Source of the DNA: Cubamyces lactineus
Lineage: Eukaryota > Basidiomycota > Agaricomycetes > Polyporales > Polyporaceae
NCBI GenBank assembly: GCA_022376465.1
Contig: JACDTU010000018.1
Span: 682,001-746,000, forward strand
Reading direction: 5' to 3'
Length of the DNA: 64,000 nucleotides
Shown here: positions 10,489 through 21,526 of the stretch, one piece after another
Position numbering within the stretch: the first letter of the stretch is position 1
How the letters are laid out: the number at the start of each line of letters is the position of its first letter
The notes under the pieces: model-generated
Seen by the model: the letters and a program-made list of their open reading frames with translations, nothing else
The model's database searches: none
Told to the model about the DNA's origin: nothing
Position numbers and translations under genes: made by a program

Positions 10489-10851
10489 TGCTGATGAGGT
10501 TGTAGTGGGTGAAAAAGGGGGTGCGAGAGCGCGAAAGGGTGGGAATGTCAAGGAGAGTTGGATGATGTCGGCGAGAGCAAGATGTGGTATTTATGCGGAC
10601 GCGTTGGCCTTGTTTGTCCGCGACGCGTCGACGCGTCAAACTCTATTTTGTTGAACGCTCTCAACGGCGTCACGTGCTAACAGGCGCCCACAGTCCCGCA
10701 CCTCAGCCACATTTTCCGCGCTTGTATAAAGGGTCTGCCTCTGCCCACCATGTCTCCTCATCTCCGTCAACGCATCCGTCTGCCCTAGCTCGCTCTCCGC
10801 CTCCACCAACCTCACCACTTTCACCCTTTCTTACACACCAATCTTTCAAAC
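10489..10851. promoter_or_regulatory. Bidirectional H2B/H2A promoter, pair 1
   Basis: The 363-bp divergent region holds a TATA-like GTATAAAG near 10723 for H2A and GTATTTATG near 10586 for H2B. Between them are GACGCGTCGACGCGTC (10622-10637), GTTGAACG (10650-10657) and the E-box CACGTG (10671-10676). The last two motifs recur in the second histone intergenic region, which supports a regulatory role; the binding proteins are unknown. Confidence 0.65.
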
Positions 10852-11426
10852 ATGTCTGGCAAGGGTAGCGGCAAGTCCAAGTCCGGCAAGGCCTCTGGCG
10901 ATGCGAGCAAGTCCCAGTCCCGCTCGGCAAAGGCGGGTCTCCAATTCCCCGTCGGTCGTGTCCACCGTCTCTTGAAGAAGGGCAACTACGCCCAGCGTGT
11001 CGGTGCTGGCGCACCTGGTAAGCTTCCCTTGGTGTCCGATCAGAGCCTTTTTAACACTTCGTGCGCTGCAGTTTACCTCGCGGCAGTGCTCGAGTACCTT
11101 GCTGCTGAGATCCTTGAGCTTGCGGGCAATGCGGCGCGTGATAACAAGAAGCAGCGTATCGTACCCCGCCACCTACAGCTCGCTATCCGGAATGATGAGG
11201 AGTGAGTCGATACGTTTTGTACCCCCGCCCGACTCCAGCTAACCATCCTTCAGGTTGAACAAGCTCCTTGGCGACGTCGTTATCTCACAAGGTGGTGTTG
11301 TACCATTCATTAACCCTGAGGTATGTCGGCATGTCTTGTATGTTGTTGAGACACATACTGATGGGACATTTGCAGCTCTTGCCCAGCAAGACGCAAAAGG
11401 GCAAGAAGGACAGTCAGGAGGTTTAG
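10852..11426 (+). CDS. Histone H2A (copy 1)
   Basis: Starts [15 protein letters not shown] and continues [20 protein letters not shown], then an intron after VGAGAP. Exon 2 has [20 protein letters not shown] and [20 protein letters not shown], exon 3 [20 protein letters not shown], and exon 4 [16 protein letters not shown] with TAG at 11424-11426. The C-terminal SQE motif is the fungal H2A phosphorylation site used in the DNA-damage response (H2AX-like), so this is the main fungal H2A rather than H2A.Z. Three short introns. Partner of the divergent H2B. Confidence 0.97.
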
Positions 11427-12994
11427 AGGGTTTCTGTTGTATTCTTCACCTGTTGTATTATTTATGTATTATCTGCCTATTCTCGTCTAATTCGATCACC
11501 CTGCCTGGTACATCACCGAATTGAGAATCAGGTTGCCATGCTTTCCTAGGCCTCTTAGTGAAGGGAGTTGGTTCGGCTGTGGAGAGGTTTGGTGAGCCCA
11601 ACTACTTGGAGAAGCACACCCAACTAACCCGCCTAAGTGGATGCGCCGAGTACCATGAGACCGAACGCCCCGAAACGCCTACCAAACGCCCTACGCGAAA
11701 GCCACGGGAACATGATGATGTCCTTTCCTCAATAGGTCTGCCAGAGCCTAGGGTGTGTTCAATCATCAAGGCATCGCTATCGACGGTGCGACCTGACTAC
11801 TCCACCGGGAGCTCGGCCTCGTTGCCTCCTCGAATTTATCGTGTATCGGAGAGTAGGGAATCTAAGTGTGAGCAAGAACGAGAATCATGACGCTGAATAC
11901 GACGAAGAAAGACTCAATCTCGCGGTACGGTAGTGGCAAGAGCTGTATTGCTATGTACCTAGATTATGACGGAGAAAGACTACCAAAATATTAGTATCAA
12001 CCGGGAAATGTCTAGGATGGTGTAGAAAGGTGCATATGTCAGTCTCGCGGGCACGGTGGTGGCAAAAGCTGAGGTACTGTATCGTGCCCGGATACGGGAT
12101 GAATTTCGAGAAAAAGTGAATTCCTCTGGATCCTCAATGACAATCCAACTTTGTATGCCACTGAACAGTGTGCCATCTACCTCTAGATGCCCTGTAGAAA
12201 AATCAGCTCGAAAGGACAACATCTACAAGGAGATCTGGCGTTGTACCCAGATGCGGGATGGTCCGGTTTTGGGGCATTCTACTCTCTCACAACTTCTACA
12301 CCTTGGTCTATTGCACCAAATTCTCATGTATGCTGCTCTTGCAGGTCCTGTGATTACTCTCTACAGTTGAATGCGAAAAATGGGAGGGTCTGGACGACGA
12401 AACACGATGTAATGTAAGGTCGCTGGTCCATCACCGATTTGTCGCCTGTCTCTATTCTCCCCAGCCTCTCCTTTGTGCGTGTTTCTTTTTGTAGCCAATT
12501 CTTCCGATGTCTGGCTAGTGTCAGGCATGAAATTTGAGGCATACTGAGCAGAGTCGAATTGTAGAAGCTGTTCATCCCGCTACCGGGTACGCGCGCGCGC
12601 CATCCCGGTTCGGGGTCCGATACGGTACCAAACAAAAAAAAACAAAACAAAAAAGATGAGGTGCCGCGGGTAGTTACCTAATCTACCAAAAAGGAAATTG
12701 GCCACGGCGCCTAACGCGGCCAGTAGACTCGTACGAACGCTTACCTTGTACTTCAACACAATCGCAGTAGGAAGCACTTCTCAAGTTCTGATACCATCGC
12801 ACGCTGTACGTGGCCCGTACGACAGTGCTTGAATGTTACGTATGCCACAATCCATTGTTGTTGTGCTGAGCCTGAGCTAACGAAGCGAAAAACTATTGTA
12901 CAATAGGCACCAACAAACAACTTCACGGCCCTGTACCCTGCCCAGCGTGGACTAGGATGAAGTAACGAATATCGACAGATCGTGCACCTTCAAC
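11427..12994. other. Intergenic, 1.57 kb, no gene recognised
   Basis: Contains an A-rich run (AAACAAAAAAAAACAAAAC, about 12629-12650) and a GCGCGCGCG stretch (12590-12598). Short frames on both strands have no motif. A splice-like GTAAGCG..TTTGGTAG pair on the minus strand near 12,690-12,750 was noticed, but no convincing exon joins it. Confidence 0.4.
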
Positions 12995-15494
12995 TCACTT
13001 ACAGTAGAGGCTATTCTGTACACAAATCACTCCGAGGGATCACTCCGAGGGGCTCATACCTTCGCAAGTCCAACTCTTAGAGGAAGCGAGAGTTTGTTGT
13101 CCGGGCCAGCGCTAGGATACACCACGCCAGCGAGGTTCCACGCGATTGGTTTGTCTGATAGCTCGAACGTGAAGGTCGCAATCAGGGTGGACAAGACGAC
13201 CTCTGAGAAACATCCGTCAGCAACACTGATTCTCGTGGCCGGGGTGCAGTAATCGAACGTACTCATCTCAAGTTGCGAGAACTTGAAGCCGCTGAAAAGA
13301 GGTTTCCTATCAGCCGCCATTTCCTTTGTTGCCGTGTGATAGACGAACTCACATGCACGCCCTGCTTCCGCCCCAGAACGTCATCCTGACCCAGGCCAAC
13401 CGTCTCCTGAGCTCAATGCCTCCAAAGAGTTGATGAAGATAGGCTTACAAATTTGCATATACTCCGGGAATCTTGGCTTCCACGACAGCCTCAGGTAATG
13501 GTGCCAGCCATCGTTCCGGTTTCCACTCGTGCGCGTCCGGGCCCCAGAGAGCTGTGTTCGTGTTGGCGGAGAGGACGCCAACGAAGACTGTTGTGCCCTT
13601 CACAAGGGGTATCTCAGAGATCAAGGAACCGTCGCGTCCACGAATAGGCTCCGAGAGAGGCAGGATCACATCTTCGCGGCATCTGACCAATGCAAACATG
13701 AGAAATCCATCGCTGATGCACCATGGAAGACGATCGCTTACTCTCTGAACCTGAAGGGCGCCATGGGATACCTAAGGGATTGTCAGGTAAGCACGTGCAG
13801 ACCCGCTACAAGAGAGTTCGAGGGCTCACAATCGCAAAGTTTCTCTGCAAACAGCATCGAGAAAAGGGAGCGTCACAAGTTCGTCATAACCGAGCTCCCT
13901 CTGCCCACTGCGTGCCTGCGCTTCCAGAATCTCTCGTCGTAGTCGCTGCTGCACGTCCTGGTGCTCTGAGAGCAAGGTCAAGATCATCGATAAAGCGCTA
14001 GAGGTTGTGTCTACAGCGGCGGATGTGAGGGTCCTGGCAATAGATGACATAGCGCGACTATGAGCGACGACGCGGCAGTCCTAACATGACCAACGGAACT
14101 CACGACATTTGCCCAACGAGCTCTTCCTCAGTAAGCCGGTCAGACACGTCCGCAGTTATATTCGCTTTGACTATACGTACTGGTGTGTCAGTACAGCGCT
14201 ACAACATCGAGGCATGGAATAGCTCACGGAGGAGGCTCATGATATCTTTCCCCTCGGCAATCTGGCACTTCAAGGCTTCGTCTCCCCGCTCCAGCGCGGC
14301 CTTCTTCGCGTTGAAGATCTCGACTGAACGTTCATGTATGGTCCGAGTCACCTCGCGCACACGCTGGAAACCCTTGTGCGGTAGCCGTTCCGCCACCCAA
14401 TTCAGTATCCACCGAGGAACGACCGCTTCGATATACGGGTAGAACTGGAGGAATTTAGAGAGCACGTAAAGAGAGGAGCTAGCAGTAGCGCCATTCAGGG
14501 ACGATCGCTATCCGAGAATAAACCTGGAAGGACTTACACAAATGACTTCACGGCGTCGCCATAAGCGTCGCTCCGCTCCTCTACGAGAGGATCGAAGGAG
14601 TATCCCAGGCCGGCTTGGCCGATGAGCTCGAGCGCGGTCCGGCTAGTCCAATGGGACACGTCTACCTCTTTCGGAGAGTCTTTCACTTGATCCTCCATGG
14701 CCTTTCGCAGCTATCCTCAGAGGTGTGAGCCGGAGTTAGATGGACGCAAAGCAAACACTGCTGTACGTACCCTGTTGGTCACCTCGTGGAAAATGGGTAT
14801 CATGTCCCTCATGTGGTTGATGTTAAACGCCGGATTCAAAATCTTGCGCTGTCGGCGGTGTTGCTCTCCTACAGAAACGAGCAGCGTCATTCACTTGCGT
14901 TAGTATAACAAGTTGGGCATCCGTTCAAACTCGGATGATTACCGGTGGTGCCCAGTAACCCGGGTCCGAGAGTGACTCTAATGACGCTGGAGGATTCACG
15001 TTAGCCTAGTGTGAAGAATGCCGCGGCGAGGCGTGTATACACAATACCTGAGGAACCATTGGGCTTCGTCATAGACGTACTGCTCCTTCACCGCAATGCG
15101 ATGCATGGCCTTAGGATCGAAGACATAGAGGATCCTTTGCTAACAATCCGGGATTCATTCAATATCCATGGTCGCGTACGCCAAGGGCATGTCTCGTACC
15201 CCGAATTTCCCATGCAGTTTGACGGCACTGCCGTATCGCTCCCCGAGCTCACGGTGGAAAGCCCAACCCTGTCGATCATAGATTTGTTTGAGGTTCCCTG
15301 GAAACATCGACAACGTATGTGAGAACTAGCATGACGCCGATCATGTCAACTCTCCACGAACCATAGAGGAATGATGGGCTCGGTGGCCCCGGGAGGTTAT
15401 CCAACACATCCCTGACAACTAGCCGCCGTACGATTTGCCACAGCACCCAGACACCACAGTAAACAAGCAGCGCAGGGCCAATGAGTCCTAGCAT
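12995..15494 (-). CDS. Cytochrome P450 monooxygenase, multi-exon
   Basis: A membrane-anchored heme monooxygenase. The N-terminal anchor MLGLIGPALLVYCGVWVLWQ is followed by the proline hinge NLPGPPSPSF. Later exons give ERYGSAVKLHGKFG, YVFDPKAMHRIAVKEQYVYD, EQHRRQRKILNPAFNINHM (C-helix region) and RTALELIGQAGLGYSFDPL. Next are the I-helix AAVDTTSSAL, the K-helix ETLR, a PERF-like KPERW, and the heme loop FWGGSRACMG with the cysteine ligand, split by an intron right after RACM. The C-terminus reads VVLSTLIATFTFEL and LPLRVGLAK. The last short exon and the stop at 12995-12997 are inferred from splice signals. About 13 exons. All hallmark residues are present, so it is probably functional; substrate unknown. 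An upstream in-frame ATG (15550) is possible but gives a less typical N-terminus. Confidence 0.88.
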
Positions 15495-16373
15495 GGCGCT
15501 GAGTGTGAGGGAGCGAGGCGAGCGATAAGCTCGGCACGAAGAGGATTCCATGAGAACGGACGGACCTAAATACGCTCTCAGAGACCTTCCGAAAGTAACG
15601 GAATGAGCTGTATATGGCGCACACTTCGCTTGGCTTCGTAAAGTCATATTAGGCGGTACGTTGCTTCGGTAACAAAAGGGGCTGATTCCGCAGGTCTTGT
15701 GCGTGTGTGTTTCTCACCTCGCCGCACATCGGCCGTGGCCTGTGGAGCACGGGAACAGTATAGTGGTTCTGTTCACATTGCACATAAAGACCGTTCACAT
15801 AGCACAGAAGACTGGATGAATAAGCGTCTATGAGTATCACCCCAGTAAAGCGAAGAGAAGAAGTACCTTGCGAGTTCAGGAGGAACCATATTTTGCCGTG
15901 CAGTGCCTCCCGCAGTTAGCCAAGCTCGACAATCATGAATTCATATGCGGTGTTACAGACCCACCGGGACTTCGACACCGGACCATCCTAAGGTGCTGTT
16001 GACGACGTGAAATCGTGAAATACCGAGTGCGATATGAAATTGCACGGAGGTCCGTAAGTACTTCGGTTATAGTAAAACTTGCCGGATATGTGGCGCCAGC
16101 ACCGCGCTCTATCGTATGTACCGAGAACTCAACACGATCTACTATGGGACCTACACAGCCAAGTGCACGACGAAGAAACCAAGGCAAACACAGATTGCAC
16201 AGTCCATCAAGGGATACAACAACAGACAAGAGAAAGCAGGAAGCCCTGCCGTCTAAGATGCAGAAGAGATGTGGATGCGATATATGACAGAGGGCGAAGA
16301 TGGAACATATATGTACGGATGCATGATATCAAGGAGGGAGCGCGCGAATGATAGGAAGATAGCGATCGATGCT
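15495..16373. other. Intergenic, no gene recognised
   Basis: About 880 bp between the P450 start and the end of the HECT-like gene. Frames are short and motif-free. It probably holds the P450 promoter. Confidence 0.45.
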
Positions 16374-19300
16374 TTACGCACGTTGCAGCCAACCAACGTC
16401 CAGGCCGGTCATGGTGCGCATGTTGTCGGGGTACGCAGTGTTACTCTCCTTGAGCAGGCCACCGATGCGGCGGCATATTCCCCGTGGGTAGTAAAGATGT
16501 TCGGCCTGCGGGAAGCCTGGGTATCGCTTCAACAACCTTGAGGAACACGATCAGTCACCGGGTCCGCGCTAGGACCACAACTCAGACATACGATGTCAAA
16601 TCGGAGTAGGCTGCTGCGGTATCGAGGATCTTGAAGAGCACCTTCGCGGCCCGGACGGTTCCGCTCTTCGGTATCACGTATTGAGTTGGAACGGTGTACG
16701 ATAGACGCATGCTGGGCTTGAATAGCCAAACCTTGATGGCGTTTGAGTGTAAGTCGTGAAGCACTGATACACAATTACTCACGAGGATACGGGGTCGTTC
16801 TTCCTCTTCGTCGAAGATCACGAATCGATATGTTGCATGTGCGTGCACGAATTCGTTCATGTCCTCTGCGATAAACGCGGAAAGAGGCAACCTCAGCGGC
16901 CTAGCCAGCACACAGTCAGCACGACTCGCAATGGTGCATCAAAAGGTACTTACTCAGGATTGGCACTCATGGGTCGCACAGCGTACTTGGCGAGGCGATA
17001 TACCATGCTACCTGGCGAAGACGGCCGCTCTTGGCAACGACCCACGATAGCCCCACATATGCACCGAGTCCGTCGCCATCCATCTTCAGGCTATTAGACG
17101 CGAACAGTCAGCACATGCAGACAACAGACGAAGCAGCAGAAATGACGAAAAAATTGTGCCCTCGCATGTAGCTCCCGCGACAGTGTTCTCGGCAACACGA
17201 GAGTTGTTAAGCAAGTGACCGGGGCAGCTAGCGCACGCCTCGTCGTTCTTGGACGCATTGTATCAGCCAAAGGAGATTCTCCTGTCGCCGCCTCACAAGC
17301 CAACAACGATGCTGCTCGCCACATCAGAACCTGCTAGGGCTCCGAAGGGCGCCACAACGCCGCGCTGACAGGCAAGAACGACGACCACTGGTAGTAGATG
17401 CCAGTGACGGCCTTCTCTTCGTCCGAAGTCTACACTAAAATAGGAAGCTGAGTAGGATAAGCGGAAACGCACCTTGTGGTCCTCCTGAGTCGCGGGCCAC
17501 AGGTTGCTCTGCACGACCGCCGACGCCTCAAAGAGGATGTAGCTGCCTCCTACGAGCGCCTCGCCCTCGGACGGCCAGAACCCATCGCGGGAGTGCTTCT
17601 GAACGTGATCATGCAGGCGCTGGTCAGAATGACACATCCACGCGTCAACCAATTCCGCCCAGTGTTCGGAAGGCAAGTCGCGGTACTCGCGCAGACGAGA
17701 CGCTTGGACCAGGGGCAAGGAGCACGAGGCGCAAACGAAGCTGGTTGGAGCGGATGAGGATAGCTGTGTCGCGTCGAGTAGGGCGGGGGACGAATCGACA
17801 GGTAAGGGAGGCGGAGCAGTCACGGGAAGCTTGATTTCGTGATATTGTCCCATGACTTTCACCTCCTTGACACCCGGCGCAACAGGTGCGGGCAATGCAA
17901 GAAGCGGCGAGGTCGATGCGCCGCACTTCAGTAGAAGTCGGCTGCGTTCCTCCGCCGAAGAGTCGGACGCAGGCACTACCTCCGCTTCCAAGTTGGCCCC
18001 AGGAATCAAGCCCTGGACGTTCATGAACACGAGGACATGCTGCAGGGTTTCATGATACTCGGCAACGTAGTGCACATCAAGCCCCGCTATATGGAAGAGG
18101 TCAGGAAAATGACATACCCGTAATTGTGAATAGGAAACCGACCTTGCCAGTGCGGCGTGGTGATGCCGCTTGACGAACCGGGTCTTTTCGACCGGCTCAA
18201 TCTCGACTTCTTCGACTCTTTTACCTCCTTGCCTTCGGGCGGCGTGCTGGGCGATGTAGCCCGTGGAGACGAGGACGACGAAGAAGGCAAGAGCCACGCT
18301 AGCGGCGGCGCAGACATGCTCCTACTGCGCATGCCCTTGAACGACTTCTTCCGCGAAATCGGCGGCGGGCGTGGAGTAGGCTGGCTCAGGTGTTCCGGGA
18401 GAGGCTCGCGCACGAACTCGGGCAGGCTTAGCAGAGCCTTCGAGTCGTCCATCTGCATCTTGAGCTGCACTGCTTCAGGCACGCCTTCGCGGATGAACTC
18501 CGGTAAGGTGAGCATGGCCTCGGGATCCTTGGTCCTGCTCTTCGGTAGCACAGCGTCCTGCGAATGTAGTCGTCCAGCGTCGGAATGCCGTGCAAGACGG
18601 GTAACGAATGCATCGCGCTGGGGTGAAACATGAGTCAACGTTATACCAGGTGTTTACGGAAAAACTCTACCTTCTCTTGATCGCGTCTCTGTGCCTGTTC
18701 GAGCTTGGCCCGCATCCCCCCGTCAAGCACCACGGCCTGATCGACGAGCTTCCGCTCGGATGCTTTGCCAATCAGCTCAACCATCTTCTCGAACTCGCCT
18801 GCGTCCGCCCGCTCCTTCCCAGGCCTGACCCTGATCTTCTCCTTCTCCTTCGACGGTCCAGCCAGGCTAGCGCGCTCCAGCTGCTCGCGCTTGCTCTTCT
18901 TGAGCTCGACACGCTGGTCATGCAGCTGCGGAGCGACGAGATACAGCCGGTCAATAGCAAGCGCGACCGCCTCGAGGTCCATGCGCATCTTCTCACTCAC
19001 GCCGCCTATCGCGGTCGTGGCGGACGATGGCTCGCGGTCGCGTGACCTGACGAAGTCGCTCTTCGCCTTGTCTGCAGTCAATCCACTTTGGTGGTCGCCT
19101 GGCTCATACACGGGTAGCTCCGCGTCAGAACCAAACGGACCCGTATATCCGCCCTCATCATACTCTGGTGGCAGATGATCCAAATCTGCATCCACATCAG
19201 GTGGCCGCTGCGAACAAAGTTCGAGGATGCGTTCGAACTCTTGATCGACACGCGTCCACAAGAGCGCGGTCTCGATTTCCTGCACCGGTGGACGGTTTGG

Positions 19301-20211
19301 GTGTGCATCGACCGAATCACGGGCATCACGCTCAAGTTGCAGATCGCTCAACTGTCTCTGGAGGGTCACGAGCGGGTCTCCAGAGAGTGAATGATGCAGG
19401 GTGTCGGCGGGGCTCGCGCTCCAAGAAGCCGTTCGGGGCGCTGCAGCCGCTTTTGCTCGTGGCGGCTTCGGATGCAGTTCGGCGAGCCTTTGGAAGTGGG
19501 CCACAAGGGAGACAAGTGACTGCGCAAGCATGCCATCGTGCGGCGATAGCTGGGTCGCGGCGAGCCTCCCAATACGCTTCTCGAGTTCCCGAACAAGCGA
19601 GGGCTCGTCGGTGAGGTCGGACGTGAGACATTCTGTCATGTTCTCCGGCTCTTGCGCACGCAGGTTGAGAACCAGAGTTTGCAGAGGGGCTGTGGAAGCC
19701 GAGGACGATGCTGACGACGACGACGCGGCATTAGCATACAGTGCGGGCAGGGCGGACAGTGCGAGGGGAGACCGTGGAGAAGGCATGGAATGCCTGCGGT
19801 CAGGGATGATGGGACGCCAATTCGACGACGTGGAGAGAAGATCGTTCAACGTCGTGAGACACGAACGCTGTACGTTGACGATGGAAGAGATGAGTTCGTC
19901 CTGCAGCGGGGCCAGCAGTGAGCACACGGAACTGGAGGACGAGTGCCAGAACTAACCGAGTCCGCACGTTCAACCTGCACATCCTCTTCAGCCGCTCGAT
20001 CCGGCAAGGACGTCGCAGGTTCAATGGACGTTGTAGCATGACTGGGCTGCTCCTCCCGTGTCGTTTCGTTCGTTGACTGGGCTCCTGGACGAACCTGCTC
20101 GACTTGTCGGGGGAGCCTCGGAAAGGGCGTAGGAATGTCGAGACTGAGCGGATGTCGTGAATCAGAGTCACAAGTCTGTGCAGCTACACGAGGGCGTGTC
20201 AAGGTTGCCAT
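16374..20211 (-). CDS. Large protein with C-terminal HECT-like E2-binding (UBE3D-type) domain
   Basis: Read on the minus strand, the first exon (from ATG at 20211) and a 1.3-kb exon (18641-19927) encode an Ala/Ser-rich, partly coiled N-terminal region with SEKMRMDLEAVALAIDRLYL and MVELIGKASERKLVDQAVVL. Next come twin LTLPEFIREGVPE and LSLPEFVREPLPE motifs and a basic Ser-rich stretch. A weak intron (GTCGGT..ATATAG near 18090-18150) then joins to VHYVAEYHETLQHVLVFMNV, the start of the HECT_2 (DUF2351) region. That region continues with CASCSLPL, YRDLPSEHWAELVDAWMCHS and ALVGGSYILFE. After more introns come LSAFIAEDMNEFVHAHATYR, WLFKPSMRLSY and the C-terminal TGLDVGWLQRA, with TAA at 16374-16376. 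Human UBE3D has only the latter part (about 390 aa), so this is either a fusion or two genes; the joined reading frame favours one gene of roughly 1,000-1,100 aa. Confidence 0.75.
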
Positions 20212-20410
20212 GAGAAAGAGTAAGGAAAGTGGGTGAAGGAGGGGAAAATCGGGAAGGAGGAGGAGGGAGACAGGATGAGGGCAAGGAGCCTTTTAGCGTG
20301 CAGGACCCAACAAGCTTGCAGAGCCGGGGATCGCCATTACACCGACTAACACAGATCCGCCGTGGGCTTACTACTTTGGCTATAAATGTTTGCGCAGGCT
20401 CGCTTACTGT

Positions 20411-20513
20411 GGCCGCCTGGCGTAATGGCAACGCGTCTGACTACGAACTTGTTGGGTTAAACCTGCAAACTCGGATGATCAGGAGATTGCAGGTTCGACC
20501 CCTGCGGTGGTCA
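20411..20513 (+). tRNA. tRNA-Arg (anticodon ACG) with a 31-nt intron
   Basis: The acceptor strand GGCCGCC pairs with GGTGGTC. The D stem is GCGT/ACGC and the anticodon stem TCTGA/TCAGG. The anticodon loop CTACGA-A is interrupted after position 37 by an intron at about 20447-20477. The T arm is GCAGG-TTCGACC-CCTGC, with discriminator base A. ACG becomes ICG after deamination and reads CGU/CGC/CGA. All stems close with standard or G-U pairs. Confidence 0.92.
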
Positions 20514-20516
20514 TTC

Positions 20517-20521
20517 TTTTT
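20517..20521 (+). terminator. Pol III T-run terminator for tRNA-Arg
   Basis: TTTTT begins four bases after the discriminator base. Confidence 0.8.
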
Positions 20522-20592
20522 CCTCATATACTTCATTTATTTACATAATCAGTAGCTACTTATTGACTTGTGATCTGATACTATCACGGCAC

Positions 20593-21160
20593 CAGAAGTG
20601 CAACTTCTTGCTTCTTACTCAACTCCCTCGTCCCACACACAGTTTGTGGGCACCAAATTTGTTAAACAGTATCCTGAACTTCTTGGCTACTCTCTGTAAT
20701 TTTTTAGGAGAAAAGGGTGAGGTGCACGATAAGGAGAGCCTCAGCATGAGCCGCAACAGAAGTGCAACCGTTCGGGGGGGGGGGTGAGTCACGCTAAGAG
20801 TCACGGGCGGAGGAGATTGTGGCGGATTGTCATGCTCTTTGCTGTTACGACCACTGATTCTTCGTCCACCCACGAATGCGGCATTCATTCGCTTCGATAT
20901 TGTACAGGAGCACTGGCGTAGTACTCTCAGATATTAGTGGTAAATGGTTTTGTGATCAGTGCAACATAGCGAAGTGCCGAGCGGATTCTATACCAAAGTC
21001 CTACCCCCTGCGCACTCTTATTCAAAAATCTGGATGATGACTCCGCCAATTTCTGTCATTTTTTGCATATAGGCATTATAATGCAAGCCGAACACGATAC
21101 CAATTTTTGTAGGAGACCCAGACGAGTCTATATACAGGAAGTGCAGAAGTTGCACTTCTG
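20593..21160. repeat. Possible short transposon bounded by 16-bp inverted repeats
   Basis: CAGAAGTGCAACTTCT at 20593-20608 is matched by its exact reverse complement at 21145-21160; each copy is itself almost palindromic. A third partial copy (CAGAAGTGCAACC) lies at about 20757, and a ten-base G run is close by. No coding capacity and no clear target duplication were found. It ends 23 bp before the kinase ATG, so the repeats could also be regulatory sites. Confidence 0.4.
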
Positions 21161-21526
21161 TTCGTCCTCCCTCCTCGTCTATTATGACTCATAATGTTGG
21201 CTATCCGACTCAGACTGGGCTGCCGCCTGCTACGAGAATGGACCCAGATGGATACCTATGCTCATATAACGTATGTGGTATATACCAGGTCACCCACCTC
21301 CTGGGCGATGGATCCAGCGGTACGCCTTTCCTCCTTCAATTTGCCGTAGCCTGGGCTTTGAGTCCCGAAACGTGCCAAGTACCCAAGCCGACCTGACGCC
21401 ATACTATCTGTATAACAGGAGACGTCATACGGGCATTCAACACACTCACCGGCGAGGACGTGGCAATAAAGCTGTCGCGATGCCCGTCCGACGAGTCCCT
21501 AGTGATGACTAGCGTGCAGTACGAAA

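Noticed and set aside
12580..12777. Extra P450 exon
   Set aside because: A splice-like pair is present, but the short peptide does not match any P450 segment and the P450 is already complete at 12995.
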